From Pomphorhynchus laevis (taxonomy: Eukaryota > Acanthocephala > Palaeacanthocephala > Echinorhynchida > Pomphorhynchidae): a stretch of DNA of 64,000 nucleotides. The notes under the pieces are model-generated. The model saw only the letters and a program-made list of their open reading frames with translations. It did no database searches and had not been told where the DNA came from. The position numbers and the translations under genes are program-made. Below are positions 43,401-47,379 of this stretch, one piece after another. Location of the stretch: positions 35,514-99,513 of the forward strand of contig WNNJ02000095.1 of assembly GCA_012934845.2 (NCBI GenBank), in the 5' to 3' direction. Each line of letters opens with the position of its first letter. Position 1 is the stretch's first letter.

Positions 43401-43789
43401 AGATTAAGGGAATATTGTTCTTGCTAGGATTATAAATCGATTATAGTCATAAACAAATTATAATTAATATTATTTTCAATTATAATTACAATCATTCAAT
43501 AATTGTATAGGTACGGATATTTATCTACATAGATAAATAATGTTGTAGCGTACAAATGTACGCTACAACAAACGTGTTGGATTATATAAAATCAGTTAAA
43601 TACCGTGGGGTTTGAAATGTTACACTGCAGTACAAGGTAGCCTCCCCAATGAACATCACTATCGATTCTTTCCGGTAACGAATGAAAGCAAGCAGTTGAG
43701 CTAAACAAAATTTCACTTTGTGTTGGTGGATTGTTGAACCATGATCGTTGTCTTGCGGAGTAGTTCTTGACGTTTCGTATAATGTTCAT
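13216..43789 (-). CDS. TBC1D16: TBC1D16-like Rab GTPase-activating protein (whole gene, nine proposed exons)
   Basis: The exons, in transcript order, are 43,789-43,604; 37,492-37,033; 32,892-32,666; 32,614-32,432; 28,447-28,299; 26,182-26,057; 24,613 to about 24,310; 15,976 (or 16,014)-15,742; and 13,470-13,216. Six of the eight junctions agree in phase and together give roughly 700 residues, close to the usual length of about 770. Blocks match human TBC1D16 in order: N-terminal EILFSSTACFHSLPER, then YTYLHFHQNND, LPFLLNIF, ILKDVVRTDR, GYFQGMSDLLAPLL, FKREF, LFHFASLSMQMN and the C-terminal RRLPCVLYD. The arginine finger (IxxDxxR = ILKDVVR) and glutamine finger (YxQ = YFQ) are both present, so GAP activity on a Rab (Rab4A in vertebrates) is plausible. 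The IRGEVWP motif is lost. The introns hold most of the window's transposons. The junctions of exon 1 to 2 and 7 to 8 are uncertain. Confidence 0.85.
13745..13832 (+). repeat. 88-bp segment duplicated at 14,658-14,745
   Basis: AAAAACGCAACCTAACAACG through GTAAAACTGATCAAAAATTC recurs at 14,658-14,745 in the same orientation with only a few differences. The second copy sits exactly between the inverted and direct arms of the hammerhead repeat array, so it was copied in during or after that array's rearrangement. Confidence 0.85.
14486..14562 (-). ncRNA. Hammerhead ribozyme on the minus strand, intact core
   Basis: On the minus strand, GCCGT|C is followed by stem I (TGCTAG with CTGACA, one mismatch), CTGATGA at 14,514-14,508, stem II GTCA-TAGTGA-TGAC, then GAAA at 14,493-14,490 and CGGC. 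The cleavage site is after 14,557. This orientation is the sense of the TBC1D16-like pre-mRNA, so the ribozyme would be transcribed in that intron. Confidence 0.88.
14833..14909 (+). ncRNA. Type III hammerhead ribozyme, intact core
   Basis: Stem III is GCCGT (14,833-14,837) with ACGGC (14,905-14,909). The cleavage triplet is GTC, with the cut after C14,838. Stem I is TGCTAGTCC (14,839) with GGAACTGGCA (ending 14,880), one bulged A and a wobble. The core is CTGAAGA (14,881-14,887), fitting CUGANGA. Stem II is GTCA/TGAC with loop TAGTGA, followed by GAAA (14,902-14,905). All invariant core residues (C3, G5, A6, G8, A9, G12, A13, A14, C17) are present. Confidence 0.9.
15163..15239 (+). ncRNA. 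Hammerhead ribozyme, tandem copy with mutated core
   Basis: Same layout 330 bp downstream. GCTGT/ACGGC forms stem III (one wobble). GTC ends at 15,168, stem I arms are at 15,169 and 15,201-15,210, stem II is GTCA/TGAC, and GAAA is at 15,232. The core reads CTGAATA instead of CTGANGA, so the general-base residue G8 is lost. It is predicted to be inactive. Confidence 0.85.
15298..15350. repeat. Perfect 25-bp inverted repeat (hairpin)
   Basis: ACCAAGATAATTTTAACGTA plus AAATT is followed by GAC and then its exact reverse complement. It lies directly after the hammerhead array and before a Penelope-like tail. The perfect arms imply a recent origin or a conserved structure. Confidence 0.95.
15360..15435 (+). 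mobile_element. Possible Penelope-like 3' tail scrap
   Basis: GCCTTTGAGGAAACCGTAAC followed by GCGGCGAAAGCTCTGGCAGC resembles tail motifs of Penelope-like elements (short hairpin then GAAA). It also looks like a decayed hammerhead core (TTGAGGA, CCG/CGG stem, GAAA). No coding part is attached. Low certainty. Confidence 0.35.
15742..15976 (-). CDS. TBC1D16: TBC1D16-like exon 8 (TBC C-terminal lobe)
   Basis: It reads WILLIFKREFNERDVLKIW then TSYFHIFIAAAICSIYGVE and DILFHFASLSMQMNADLVL with a final N-V. It matches FKREFPEAEALRIWEACW, DYFHLFICVAIVAIYG and LLHFGNLAMHMNGELVL of the family. The donor GTG|GTAAGA is phase 0. There are two candidate acceptors. TTCAAAG ends before 15,976 (phase 2). ATTTAAG ends before 16,014 (phase 0) and would add YFYRLIVIYIIQR, which resembles RFYQHL ... 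CHR of the family. Confidence 0.88.
16495..17195. mobile_element. RTE-like LINE C-terminal fragments, partly palindromic
   Basis: The minus strand at 17,118-16,822 reads RLQWYGHAIRASEHQPS, then DGKRPIGRPKLQWMDVIRHD and DALDRAKWIQLSKAADL, the typical C-terminus of RTE-type LINE proteins. The plus strand at 17,047-17,190 repeats the beginning in inverted orientation (RLQWTDHVIRTSEHQPS), forming a palindrome centred near 17.06 kb. A further plus-strand stretch at 16.50-16.70 kb ends REKQLQWYGHVRG, so a third partial copy lies beside it. These sit in intron 7 of the TBC1D16-like gene. All are truncated. Confidence 0.7.
17200..18170. other. No feature recognised
   Basis: A+T-rich intronic DNA. 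Frames here have no recognised similarity and ordinary background composition. Confidence 0.45.
18180..18720 (-). other. Unidentified coding-like segment, possibly LINE-derived
   Basis: More G+C than its surroundings. The minus strand carries two overlapping long frames: YGKFNKVNKFKRLWIHGVYR with a later FDLNRLKNVLRRARWAMKRA, and QITRFLKLIMSRLPFIVRFV. The composition and broken frames suggest a decayed retroelement coding region, but I do not recognise the family. Confidence 0.3.
19395..19690 (-). mobile_element. PLE-A 3' tail, minus strand
   Basis: It begins with AATCAGCTAACTGAGTCTAC and AATAAACAAAACAT, the reverse complement of the PLE-A terminal end. It then has the ATTATAGAAA-type A+T-rich part and two partial duplications of AAACGTCATTTTTATGAATT. 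It abuts a LINE fragment at about 19,690. Confidence 0.75.
19690..20645 (+). mobile_element. CR1/Jockey-like LINE, 3' part of RT to the C-terminus
   Basis: The plus strand has PQGSVLGPLLFSLLLG (RT motif B), then VIQYADDILIYDH (catalytic YADD). Further on are LQRIINSAVRVLICLRRFNH and TYLDQLS, and finally RSFLFAAPLARNELPLEVYR with SFIAFKCHLHTHLKKFRY, the standard C-terminal signature (sF..aaP..WN.LP, FK..LK). Frames shift repeatedly. The end coincides with an 11-bp-arm palindrome (20,620-20,647), where PLE-A copy 3 starts. Confidence 0.78.
20646..21930 (+). mobile_element. PLE-A copy 3 (RT fragments and tail)
   Basis: It starts within the RT (GIKRY-like, ILIPV region) and continues with VDFSTLYTDLDLADINKALE. 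After decay it runs through an intact thumb-region frame at 21,184-21,480 (NIFLHEHSCIPYNIKYNTLN, then ILRIATICNDIGFLQNHLNN). The full tail with GCCGAAACCTGATAGCATAG and CTGATGA ends at about 21,930. Its last 60 bp (TTCCCTTCTCCGCTTGGAAA) match the end of copy 1 at 6.54-6.60 kb, so copies 1 and 3 share an extended terminus. Confidence 0.82.
21931..23060 (+). mobile_element. PLE-A copy 4, tandem to copy 3
   Basis: It begins directly at the end of copy 3 with KTTLCLYE / MNKILKVIKAHFKKYCR. It reads RYFSINSTKEFLEHAKGIN and YDFSTLYTNLDLVNIKEAL, then has an A+T hairpin-rich insertion (TAATTCGGAAT repeats, 22.18-22.26 kb). It then continues to a degraded thumb region and a decayed tail with TATGTTGGGTCGAGTAATAG near 23.0 kb. 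Head-to-tail tandem copies are typical of Penelope-like elements. Confidence 0.75.
23190..23398 (-). mobile_element. tRNA-like SINE, copy a
   Basis: Read on the minus strand it has a TGTAGCATTGAATTG box-A-like start and CTGAGTTCAAATC as box B. The body contains AAGCAGATAATAAGAGTC, GAAACGTAAAATGTAGGTCT, GGATCAGCAGCTAATGAGAC, GTCCTGCTGT and CACCTGTGAGG. The same order occurs in copies b and c. Confidence 0.65.
23390..23585 (+). mobile_element. tRNA-like SINE, copy b
   Basis: Plus-strand copy with CCTGAGTTCAAATCCG (box B), AAGCAGATAATAGGGGCC, GAAACGTGAAATGTAGGTCT, GCTGATGAGACT, then a shortened 3' half ending in CCAGAAGAATTTCAGCTCAC. It is inverted relative to copy a, to which it is directly joined. 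Confidence 0.65.
23715..23975 (+). mobile_element. tRNA-like SINE, copy c (most complete)
   Basis: It starts near GGATGTAGCGTTGAATCG (box-A-like) and has CCTAAGTTCAAATCCGATC as box B. Then come AAGCAGATAATAAAGGTC, GAAATGTGAAATGTAAGTC, GTAGCGTCCTGCTGTGTC, AACAATCCCTGTGAGG and CCAGAAGAATTTCAGCTCAC. About 260 bp, no ORF, so a non-autonomous pol III-type retroposon is the best reading. The partner LINE is not identified. Confidence 0.65.
24310..24613 (-). CDS. TBC1D16: TBC1D16-like exon 7 (glutamine finger)
   Basis: The acceptor CCTTTTAG ends at 24,614; the first base completes a His codon from exon 6. It encodes HKILANYVSAHLVVGYFQG then MSDLLAPLLKTLRSEVIAYW and LRTIFVRVPNEDFFKYQL. YFQ is the YxQ catalytic glutamine finger. 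IFVRVPNED parallels IFVSSPRDED, a signature that separates TBC1D16 from TBC1D15/17. The 3' boundary is unresolved: an in-frame stop lies at 24,309-24,307 and no strong donor is visible before it. The stated end is the maximum open extent. Confidence 0.85.
24710..24835 (+). repeat. Short tandem repeat AAGTTAAT
   Basis: Overlapping units of AAGTTAATAAGTTAATTGTA repeat several times, degenerating to AAGTTAAAAT. Located about 100 bp upstream (minus-strand sense) of the glutamine-finger exon, inside intron 6. Confidence 0.85.
24835..25445 (+). mobile_element. Non-LTR retrotransposon C-terminal fragment
   Basis: Plus-strand frames read EKVLADVEDFKYFGYCS, then IPILTYGHKLWV, RSRIQATYMRFLLGVAGLRL then RDMIRNYV, KSLLLHIE and QLRW. 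They end with basic repeats like those of the RTE-like LINE tail (FKYLG ... LTYG.E.W ... RIQ...MRFLR). Several stops; only the thumb and C-terminal part is present. Confidence 0.72.
25450..26056. other. No feature recognised; intron 6 remainder
   Basis: A+T-rich DNA with no repeat or coding signal assigned. Confidence 0.45.
26057..26182 (-). CDS. TBC1D16: TBC1D16-like exon 6 (arginine finger)
   Basis: 126 nt, phase 2 at both ends; the split AGG codon (Arg) bridges from exon 5, and the donor is TTGCA|GTAAGT. It reads LLLTDDKQMQEINALILKD then VVRTDRCHPYYRGANNANIS. ILKDVVR is the IxxDxxR arginine-finger motif that supplies the catalytic Arg for Rab GTP hydrolysis. It aligns residue for residue with VDKDVVRTDRNNQFFRGEDN of vertebrates. 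Confidence 0.9.
26390..27560 (-). mobile_element. PLE-A copy 5 (tail, thumb and palm)
   Basis: Minus strand. The tail is at 26.39-26.72 kb (GGTCATCAGGAGGAACTGCT on the plus strand). The thumb frame at 26,725-26,982 runs from HEHSCIPYNIKYNTLNNEI to NKFKLLSGKFLWMDNK and the stop. Upstream are RYIDDICVFNSN-like and VKCVPMGGNSSPIIADLF blocks near 27.1-27.35 kb, so the catalytic YIDD is preserved here. A second partial copy of the thumb continues to 27.56 kb. No GIY-YIG follows the DNK stop. Confidence 0.82.
27570..28298. other. No feature recognised; intron 5
   Basis: Background A+T-rich intron between PLE-A copy 5 and the exon at 28,299. Confidence 0.45.
28299..28447 (-). CDS. TBC1D16: TBC1D16-like exon 5 (TBC motif A region)
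   Basis: 149 nt, phase 0 in (CATTTAG acceptor) and phase 2 out (CAG|GTAATA). It reads TLFYVGCDEHLYPDLLPFLL then NIFPFGSSYQERKRILQDR. It aligns with KVIFFGGIDVSIRGEVWPFL of the family: FYVG replaces FFGG, and LLPFLL is kept, but the IRGxxW residues are replaced by EHLYPD. This is an unusual loss for a TBC domain and is worth confirming on the transcript. Confidence 0.85.
28550..28745 (-). mobile_element. PLE-A 3' tail scrap, minus strand
   Basis: AATCAACTAACTGAGTCTAC, then AATAAACAAAACATAATAAT and AAAAGTCCTTTTTATGAATT, is the reverse complement of the terminal half of the tail. The scrap faces the plus-strand tail at 29.05 kb in inverted orientation, across simple AAACTTGC/AATAAACTT repeats. 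Confidence 0.75.
28880..29050 (+). repeat. Degenerate ACTTGCTTAAATAA repeats
   Basis: Short units of AAACTTG, CTTAAATAAACTTG and GTAAATAAACTT recur for about 170 bp between the two inverted PLE-A tails. Probably slippage-derived. Confidence 0.7.
29055..29465 (+). mobile_element. PLE-A 3' end (last codons and complete tail)
   Basis: It begins with FKLLSGKFLWMDNK and its stop. It runs through GCCGAAACCTGATAGCATAG, CTGATGA and AACGTCTGTTATTTATTAGT, and ends at ACGTAGACTCAGTTAGCTGA. It is nearly identical to the tail at 62.64-63.05 kb and a good reference for the intact 3' terminus. The 5' part is absent. Confidence 0.85.
29470..30120. other. No feature recognised; intron 4
   Basis: A+T-rich DNA without assignable signal. 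Confidence 0.45.
30125..31275 (+). mobile_element. LINE of the restriction-endonuclease type, RT half
   Basis: The plus strand reads GANLIVLEQPSVGIRPIAIR then DTFRQICSNCVCSKLRGQFT, PLQIGVATPNGIGKIIYQVR and IDVSNAFNTIDRQSFMTAFE (motif A). After a shift comes NKWYLDDKIIGGNINVIARA, the YLDD catalytic box. These blocks follow the same order as the element at 6.6-8.5 kb, so both belong to one superfamily. The region 30.78-31.27 kb may be the decayed thumb; the zinc and endonuclease part is not recognisable. Inserted in intron 4 of the TBC1D16-like gene, opposite strand. Confidence 0.75.
31280..32130. other. No feature recognised; intron 4
   Basis: Nothing assignable on either strand. Confidence 0.45.
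32131..32298. repeat. Palindromic element with two hammerhead-like cores
   Basis: The left arm has GGTTTATTCCAAAGATTTAC and TTTCAATAGCTCCTGCTAT, plus TTTTCAG. The right arm is its imperfect reverse complement, TGACAGTTAGAGCTATCGAA followed by ATATTGAACACCTTTCGAAT. On each strand the pattern CTGA.. / (G)ATAGC-loop-GCTAT(C) / GAAAT is recognisable but mutated (CTGAAAA on minus, TGACAGT on plus). The loci at 50.5 and 63.67 kb share the motif. Confidence 0.65.
32432..32614 (-). CDS. TBC1D16: TBC1D16-like exon 4 (linker into the TBC domain)
   Basis: 183 nt, phase 0 at both ends, after the acceptor TATTCTCTAG and before GAG|GTATTTG. It reads VVKKKGFSQKIDYTTINYKL and ends LSYKQWKDLLDQPCNPNQRK with IIRE. 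The last part aligns with VSAWLNHLNELGQVEEEYKL-RK, the entry of the TBC domain, where W is conserved. Confidence 0.85.
32666..32892 (-). CDS. TBC1D16: TBC1D16-like exon 3 (pre-TBC domain)
   Basis: 227 nt after the acceptor TTTGCTTTAG; its first two bases complete a codon with exon 2. It encodes KQAIIVLFDV and later FVNKDNSYTYLHFHQNND with FKEILQSWNSL. This matches the family's N-terminal PH-like region (YKVFHFHHGGLDKLSDVFQQW). The donor AAG|GTGCGA is phase 0. Only 51 bp separate it from exon 4. Confidence 0.85.
33000..33670. other. No feature recognised; intron 2
   Basis: A+T-rich sequence with TA-rich stretches only. Confidence 0.4.
33680..34830 (+). other. Decayed coding-like stretch, unassigned
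   Basis: Base composition rises above background and purine-rich codon-like stretches appear (for example MKDKFENSMDALRTQFLKID on the plus strand at 33.9 kb). G+C-richer blocks follow around 34.48-34.80 kb. Every frame is broken and no family motif is recognised. It may be an old retroelement remnant in intron 2. Confidence 0.3.
34936..34998. repeat. Nested palindromes
   Basis: GATATCCAACTATAGTTGGATATC is a perfect palindrome (24 bp), immediately followed by ACCAACTATAGTTGGT and a third partial arm. Cruciform-type sequence of unknown origin. Confidence 0.85.
35115..35460 (-). mobile_element. PLE-A 3' tail, minus strand
   Basis: It starts AATCAGATAAGCTGAATCTC and continues to ATTAGAGGTCATCAGGAGGA, ACTGCTATGCTATC and GGTTTCGGCCCCTATT. 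This is the complete structured tail motif with no RT attached. Confidence 0.8.
35461..35715 (-). mobile_element. Second PLE-A 3' tail, adjacent
   Basis: AATCAGATCAGCTAACTGAG begins another terminal end directly after the first. It contains the A+T-rich part and AAAAGCAGACGATGTAGCAG before losing similarity. Two tails in tandem indicate a head-to-tail PLE-A insertion that was later deleted, or two separate insertions. Confidence 0.72.
35720..37032. other. No feature recognised; intron 2
   Basis: Background A+T-rich intron up to the donor of exon 2. Confidence 0.45.
37033..37492 (-). CDS. TBC1D16: TBC1D16-like exon 2 (hydrophobic strand plus low-complexity linker)
   Basis: 460 nt, entering in phase 0 after ATCAAGCAG and leaving in phase 1 at CT|GTAAGT. 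It begins ECNNLQASLQLTWAV, matching MLGATLILAWV in vertebrates. A weakly conserved linker rich in Ser and Asp follows (SLSLSSSSH; DDDDDK), as in the family, and it ends VYGFSFNL. A second acceptor 18 nt further in (CTTCAG) keeps the frame. The phase-1 end joins the phase-matched exon at 32,892 to restore a Cys codon. Confidence 0.8.
37500..39370. other. No feature recognised; intron 1
   Basis: A+T-rich. The frame at 37,756-37,977 (minus) looks like chance and has no similarity I recognise. Confidence 0.45.
39380..40780 (+). repeat. Degenerate pyrimidine-rich repeat field
   Basis: For about 1.4 kb the plus strand is strongly T+C biased. It carries dozens of diverged copies of a short unit near TTCAATCTCGTTACTTTTGCAT (for example TTCAATCTCGTTAC, TTTAATCTCGTTCTT, TTCAATCTCATCATT, ATCAATCTCGTCATTTTG). 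Spacing is irregular, roughly 20-40 bp. It looks like an old minisatellite in intron 1; the transcribed strand of the host gene would be purine-rich. Confidence 0.7.
40790..41380. other. No certain feature; possible tail of PLE-C
   Basis: A short stretch near 41.15-41.22 kb (GTCAGCGTAATAACATCGGC then GAAACG) resembles a Penelope-type tail hairpin followed by GAAAC. Otherwise unassigned. Confidence 0.3.
41385..42405 (-). mobile_element. Penelope-like element PLE-C fragment (RT palm and GIY-YIG end)
   Basis: Minus strand. 42,371-42,153 reads GLIYWCRYVDDVFMCIKV, the catalytic YVDD box, preceded by an HLHEEGG segment. 41,960-41,727 is a thumb-like section (YNAANMSYNKGSVRHSRPV). 41,597-41,391 reads GHDINFAYTEIIAHESDKT with IRKIKESIILRYH, which fits the end of a GIY-YIG domain (GH.I.F...+I+..E....RKI.E). 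Canonical RT-then-nuclease order; truncated and broken. A short inverted duplication CTTCCACCTTCCTCATGAAG flanks its right end. Confidence 0.75.
42410..43535. other. No feature recognised; intron 1
   Basis: A+T-rich background. Confidence 0.45.
43541..43570. repeat. Perfect 14-bp-arm palindrome near the exon 1 donor
   Basis: TGTTGTAGCGTACA, then AA, then TGTACGCTACAACA. It starts 34 bp downstream of the proposed exon 1 donor on the minus strand and would form a stable hairpin in the pre-mRNA. Confidence 0.92.
43604..43789 (-). CDS. TBC1D16: TBC1D16-like exon 1 (first coding exon)
   Basis: The proposed start ATG is at 43,789. It follows a good acceptor (TTTCATTGACAG, ending at 43,793), so an upstream 5' UTR exon is likely. 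It encodes 62 residues: MNIIRNVKNYSARQ, then SEILFSSTACFHSLPER, then HWGGYLVLQCN. These align with the vertebrate N-terminus (EIIYSKNNVCVHPPEGL, HPGYLCLY). I place the donor at ACG|GTATTT (43,604, phase 0). An earlier CTT|GTACTG donor is also phase 0 and cannot be excluded. Confidence 0.7.
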
Positions 43790-43792
43790 ATC

Positions 43793-45540
43793 CTGTCAAT
43801 GAAATATAAGGTAAAATGTATCAAAAACAAAACCAAAGTATAAAAAGCGGCTTTTCTTTATATTCTCAAGCAAATTCGATGTGCATTGAAAATTACACAG
43901 TGAAACAAATAATCAGTAACAAAAAATCCTTTATTTTACCGCGATATTGAAGGCAAATTTAGTTTTCAAAGTCATTTTTGTATGTTAAAAAATCTACGAT
44001 CCAATAAGCTAAGTAAAACGTCTGTTTCAAAGTTTATTTTTGATAAATTAGGTATTAAATTGATTTAGTAAAGGAAATGGGAAGGATAAATGTTTTGGTA
44101 ACCAATATTTTTAATTTTCAAAAGGTTCCTAGGGAAATGTCATTCGTTGGAATCCTATTTCGTATACTTCGCATTATTTTGTTATGCATTTTCTGTTTTA
44201 ATTGATTCATTTTCGAATGCAACATTGAAATAGTTTAAGATATACGCGTTTTTAAGTGAACACGACTTTAAATTAAGATCAAAGTCAACAAAATGGCGAT
44301 TTATTGCACTGATGGCGACAGCTGTTTTTATGGAAGTTGATTAAACTCAGGTTATTTGCTGTTTAAAATATCGATCTACTGTGAGAATAATTTCCTTCGT
44401 GATAAATTAGTAATTATTATATATAATGAACACTACGAAAATGAATTTCTTTGATAAGAATGTATATTAAGCATTAAAATAAAGTAGTGATATGGTGTCG
44501 TTGTAACGATATCATCTTTTAAGGATACTGAGATCTAAAATGAAAAGATTTGTTTTAAAATACTTAAGTCATTGTGAAGTAATCTTGCATGAATGACAGA
44601 GGATGAATCGGATTGATGTTACAGGTAAGATCGTATCATTAGCTACTATGCTTATTTACAATTGCTAGTATAACATATAGTGTGAGTCACTGCCGTTTTA
44701 AAGAGTAACCTATAAAACATCGATTTTAAATTTGATTATACCAATAATAAAAATCGATCAGTGTACGAGTAATTTTACTGACTGAGTTTTATAGAGTGAT
44801 CAGATGTATTGAATAATTCAAACTTAGATGTATCTAAGGATAATGTTCGATGTTCAATAAATAAACATCGAACTTAAATGCATCGAATAACCAAAATACT
44901 AAGCCCATATAGAAATGGTAGCTGACGATTTGCTTTAGTAAGAATAAGTATCATTTACATATGGTTAGTATGCAGGTCATGTAGTAGAATCGCTGGCATC
45001 CTTGCATAAAACGTGTTCTTATCCGGCACTGTATAGATATCCAATACTTTTAAAATCACCTGTATTTTATAACCTTTAGTATTTTCGAGTTCGACATAAG
45101 CATAATTCGTATCGACAAAATGTAAAGAATTAGTATGTATTTATGTTTTTGCGTTTTAAACAAAGCAAACAATTTTGGACTTACAACAATGAGGTCTTGC
45201 TTATTCTACATTTACATCTTTCAATTAACAACATTTTTAGTTGTTTTATTTTACGAATTTAATTATAATAAATTAATTTTAATAATTAATTAAGCATTTA
45301 ATAACAATTTATATTTAATTAAAAATTTAATAATTTAATTTAATTAAATTATGTTTAATAAATAATTAAATTTTAATGATTTTCAGAATTTTTACTATTT
45401 TTTAACTCTGATCTTTAACTAAATTTTTATATAATATATTATAATATTTCATCATACCTAGTAATTAAAATATGTTGGTGTAGATAAATATATAAATATA
45501 CCTTCAGTAGAAACTACTTATCAGGCTTTAAACACTGGTA
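43793..45540. other. Upstream region of the TBC1D16-like gene; promoter not located
   Basis: An acceptor at 43,793 implies a 5' UTR exon further right. A CAAAATGGCGA sequence at 44.29 kb resembles a YY1-type promoter element, but this is a single weak match. No other gene is recognised in this interval. Confidence 0.3.
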
Positions 45541-45544
45541 CTTA

Positions 45545-47020
45545 CGATGGTAGCCGGCAGCACTTATCAGTACGGTGAACTACCATCAGTCGTTTCGGCT
45601 ACCTTGTGATATATTAAATAGGTATTACCGAGAATTTGCTAACGTAGTAGCATTAGACATTACCTCTTTAAACTAACCATGTGCTTTCCGGATCATCCTA
45701 ATTTTATTCCAGAGGAATTTTAATTGCTGTCGTTGCTTGCTTTCTCAAAGGAACCTTTGAAGGATACATTTTTATAATTTTAAATCCGATTATGTAAAAC
45801 TGCGCTCCAGGACCAAATAAGTTTCAGTTTTAACATTGTAAATGTTGCAAAAACCGAAGTTCGATTACAAGTAGAGCAGATTTCCTTATCACTCTTATAC
45901 GAGCTGATTATAGACGGCAGCACTCATCAGTAGGGTGAATTACCATCAGTCGTTTCGGCTGCCTTGTGATATATTAGGAAGGCACCTCTGAGAATTTGCT
46001 TACGTGGTAGCATGTACATTGCCTCTTTAAACTAACCACGTGCTTTCCGGATCATCCTAATTTTATCCGGGTGGAGTTTTACTTGCTGTTCTTGCTTGCT
46101 TTCTCAAAGGATCCTTTGAAGGATACATTTTTATAATTTTAAATCCGATCATGTAAAACTGCGCTCAAGGAGCTAATAAACTTCAGTTTTATAATTGTAA
46201 ATGTTGCAAAAATCGGAGTTCGATTATAAGTATAGCAGACTTCCTTATCACTCCTAGACGAGCTGATGGTAGCCGGCAGCAATCATCAGTAGGGTGAATT
46301 ACCATCAGTCATTTCGGCTGCTTTGTGATATATTAAGAAGGCATCTCTGAGAATTTGCTTACGTGGTAGCAAGTACATTGTCTCTTCTAACTAACTATGT
46401 GCTTTCCGGATCATCCTAATTTTATTCCGGTGGAATTTTACTCGCTGTCGTTGCTTACTTTCTCAAAGGAACCTTTGAAGGATACATTTTTATAATTTTA
46501 AATCCAATAATGTAAAACTGTGCAAGGGATCTAATAAGCTTCATTTTACAATTGTAAATGTTGCAAAAATCGGAGTTCGATTATAAGTAGAGCAGACTAT
46601 TTTTATCACTACTAGACGAGCTTATGGTGGCCGGCAGCAATCATCAGTAGGGTGAACTACCATCAGTCGCGTCAACTGCCTCGTGATATATTAAGAAATC
46701 ATTTCTGAGAATTTGCTTAAGTGGTAGCATTAGGCATTATCTTTTTAAACTAATCATGTGCTTTCCGGATCATCATAATTTTATTCGCTAGGAATTTTAC
46801 TTGCTGTCTTTGCTTGCTTTCTCAAAGGATCATTTGAAGAATACCTTTTTATAATTTTAAATCCGATTGTGTTAAACTGTGCCAGGGATCTAATAAGCTT
46901 CAGTTTTACAATTGTAAATGTTGCCAAAAACCGGAGTTTGGTTACTTGTGGAGCAGACTTTTTTATCACTCCTAGACAAGCTGATGGTAGCCGGCAGCAC
47001 TCATAAGTAGTATGATGGTC
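45545..47020. repeat. 359-bp tandem repeat, about 4.1 units
   Basis: The landmark GTGCTTTCCGGATCATC occurs at 45,681, 46,040, 46,399 and 46,758, a spacing of exactly 359 bp each time. The head motif GATGGTAGCCGGCAGCA recurs at 45,546, (45,905), 46,264, 46,623 and 46,982. Units differ by substitutions but not by net indels. No ORF. Each unit contains CTGATGGTA/TACCATCAG and GGCAGC/GCTGCC complementary pairs in interleaved order. This is a satellite-like array with possible RNA structure. Confidence 0.92.
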
Positions 47021-47379
47021 TATGAGAAAGCTTTGGCACGATACCTGGATCGTCACTACTTAGGTATTGATATCTGGATACCCTGGATTGTCACTACCAA
47101 GGCGAGCCGGAAATGATATGGTAGGGGAACTGTTAGCAAATTGATTAAAATGAAACACAGTAGGTAATGATTTTTTCTCCCGAGTAAGAACTCAAAACAG
47201 AGGAAAGCAAAACCAGTTATATATGAGCGACATATCATTCAACAGTCACAAATTAAACAATCAAAGGCGGCGTCAACTGCACTATACAAATCTGCAACAA
47301 AAAGAATCATATCGCATCGCTCTATGCAGCATCAAATCATTACAAATAATGCCTCTTTGTTGGTTGAGAGAAATCACTC

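Noticed and set aside
44285-44345. CAAAATGGCGA as the TBC1D16-like promoter
   Set aside because: A single weak match to a YY1-type element without a nearby 5' exon or other core promoter signal is not enough to call a promoter.
46264-46330. Hammerhead in the 359-bp repeat (minus strand GGCAGCCGAAAC ... CTGATGATTGCTGCC)
   Set aside because: GGCAGC/GCTGCC pairs convincingly and the core words are present, but the 21 nt between GAAA and CTGATGA cannot form both stem I and stem III. Kept as a structural observation, not called a ribozyme.
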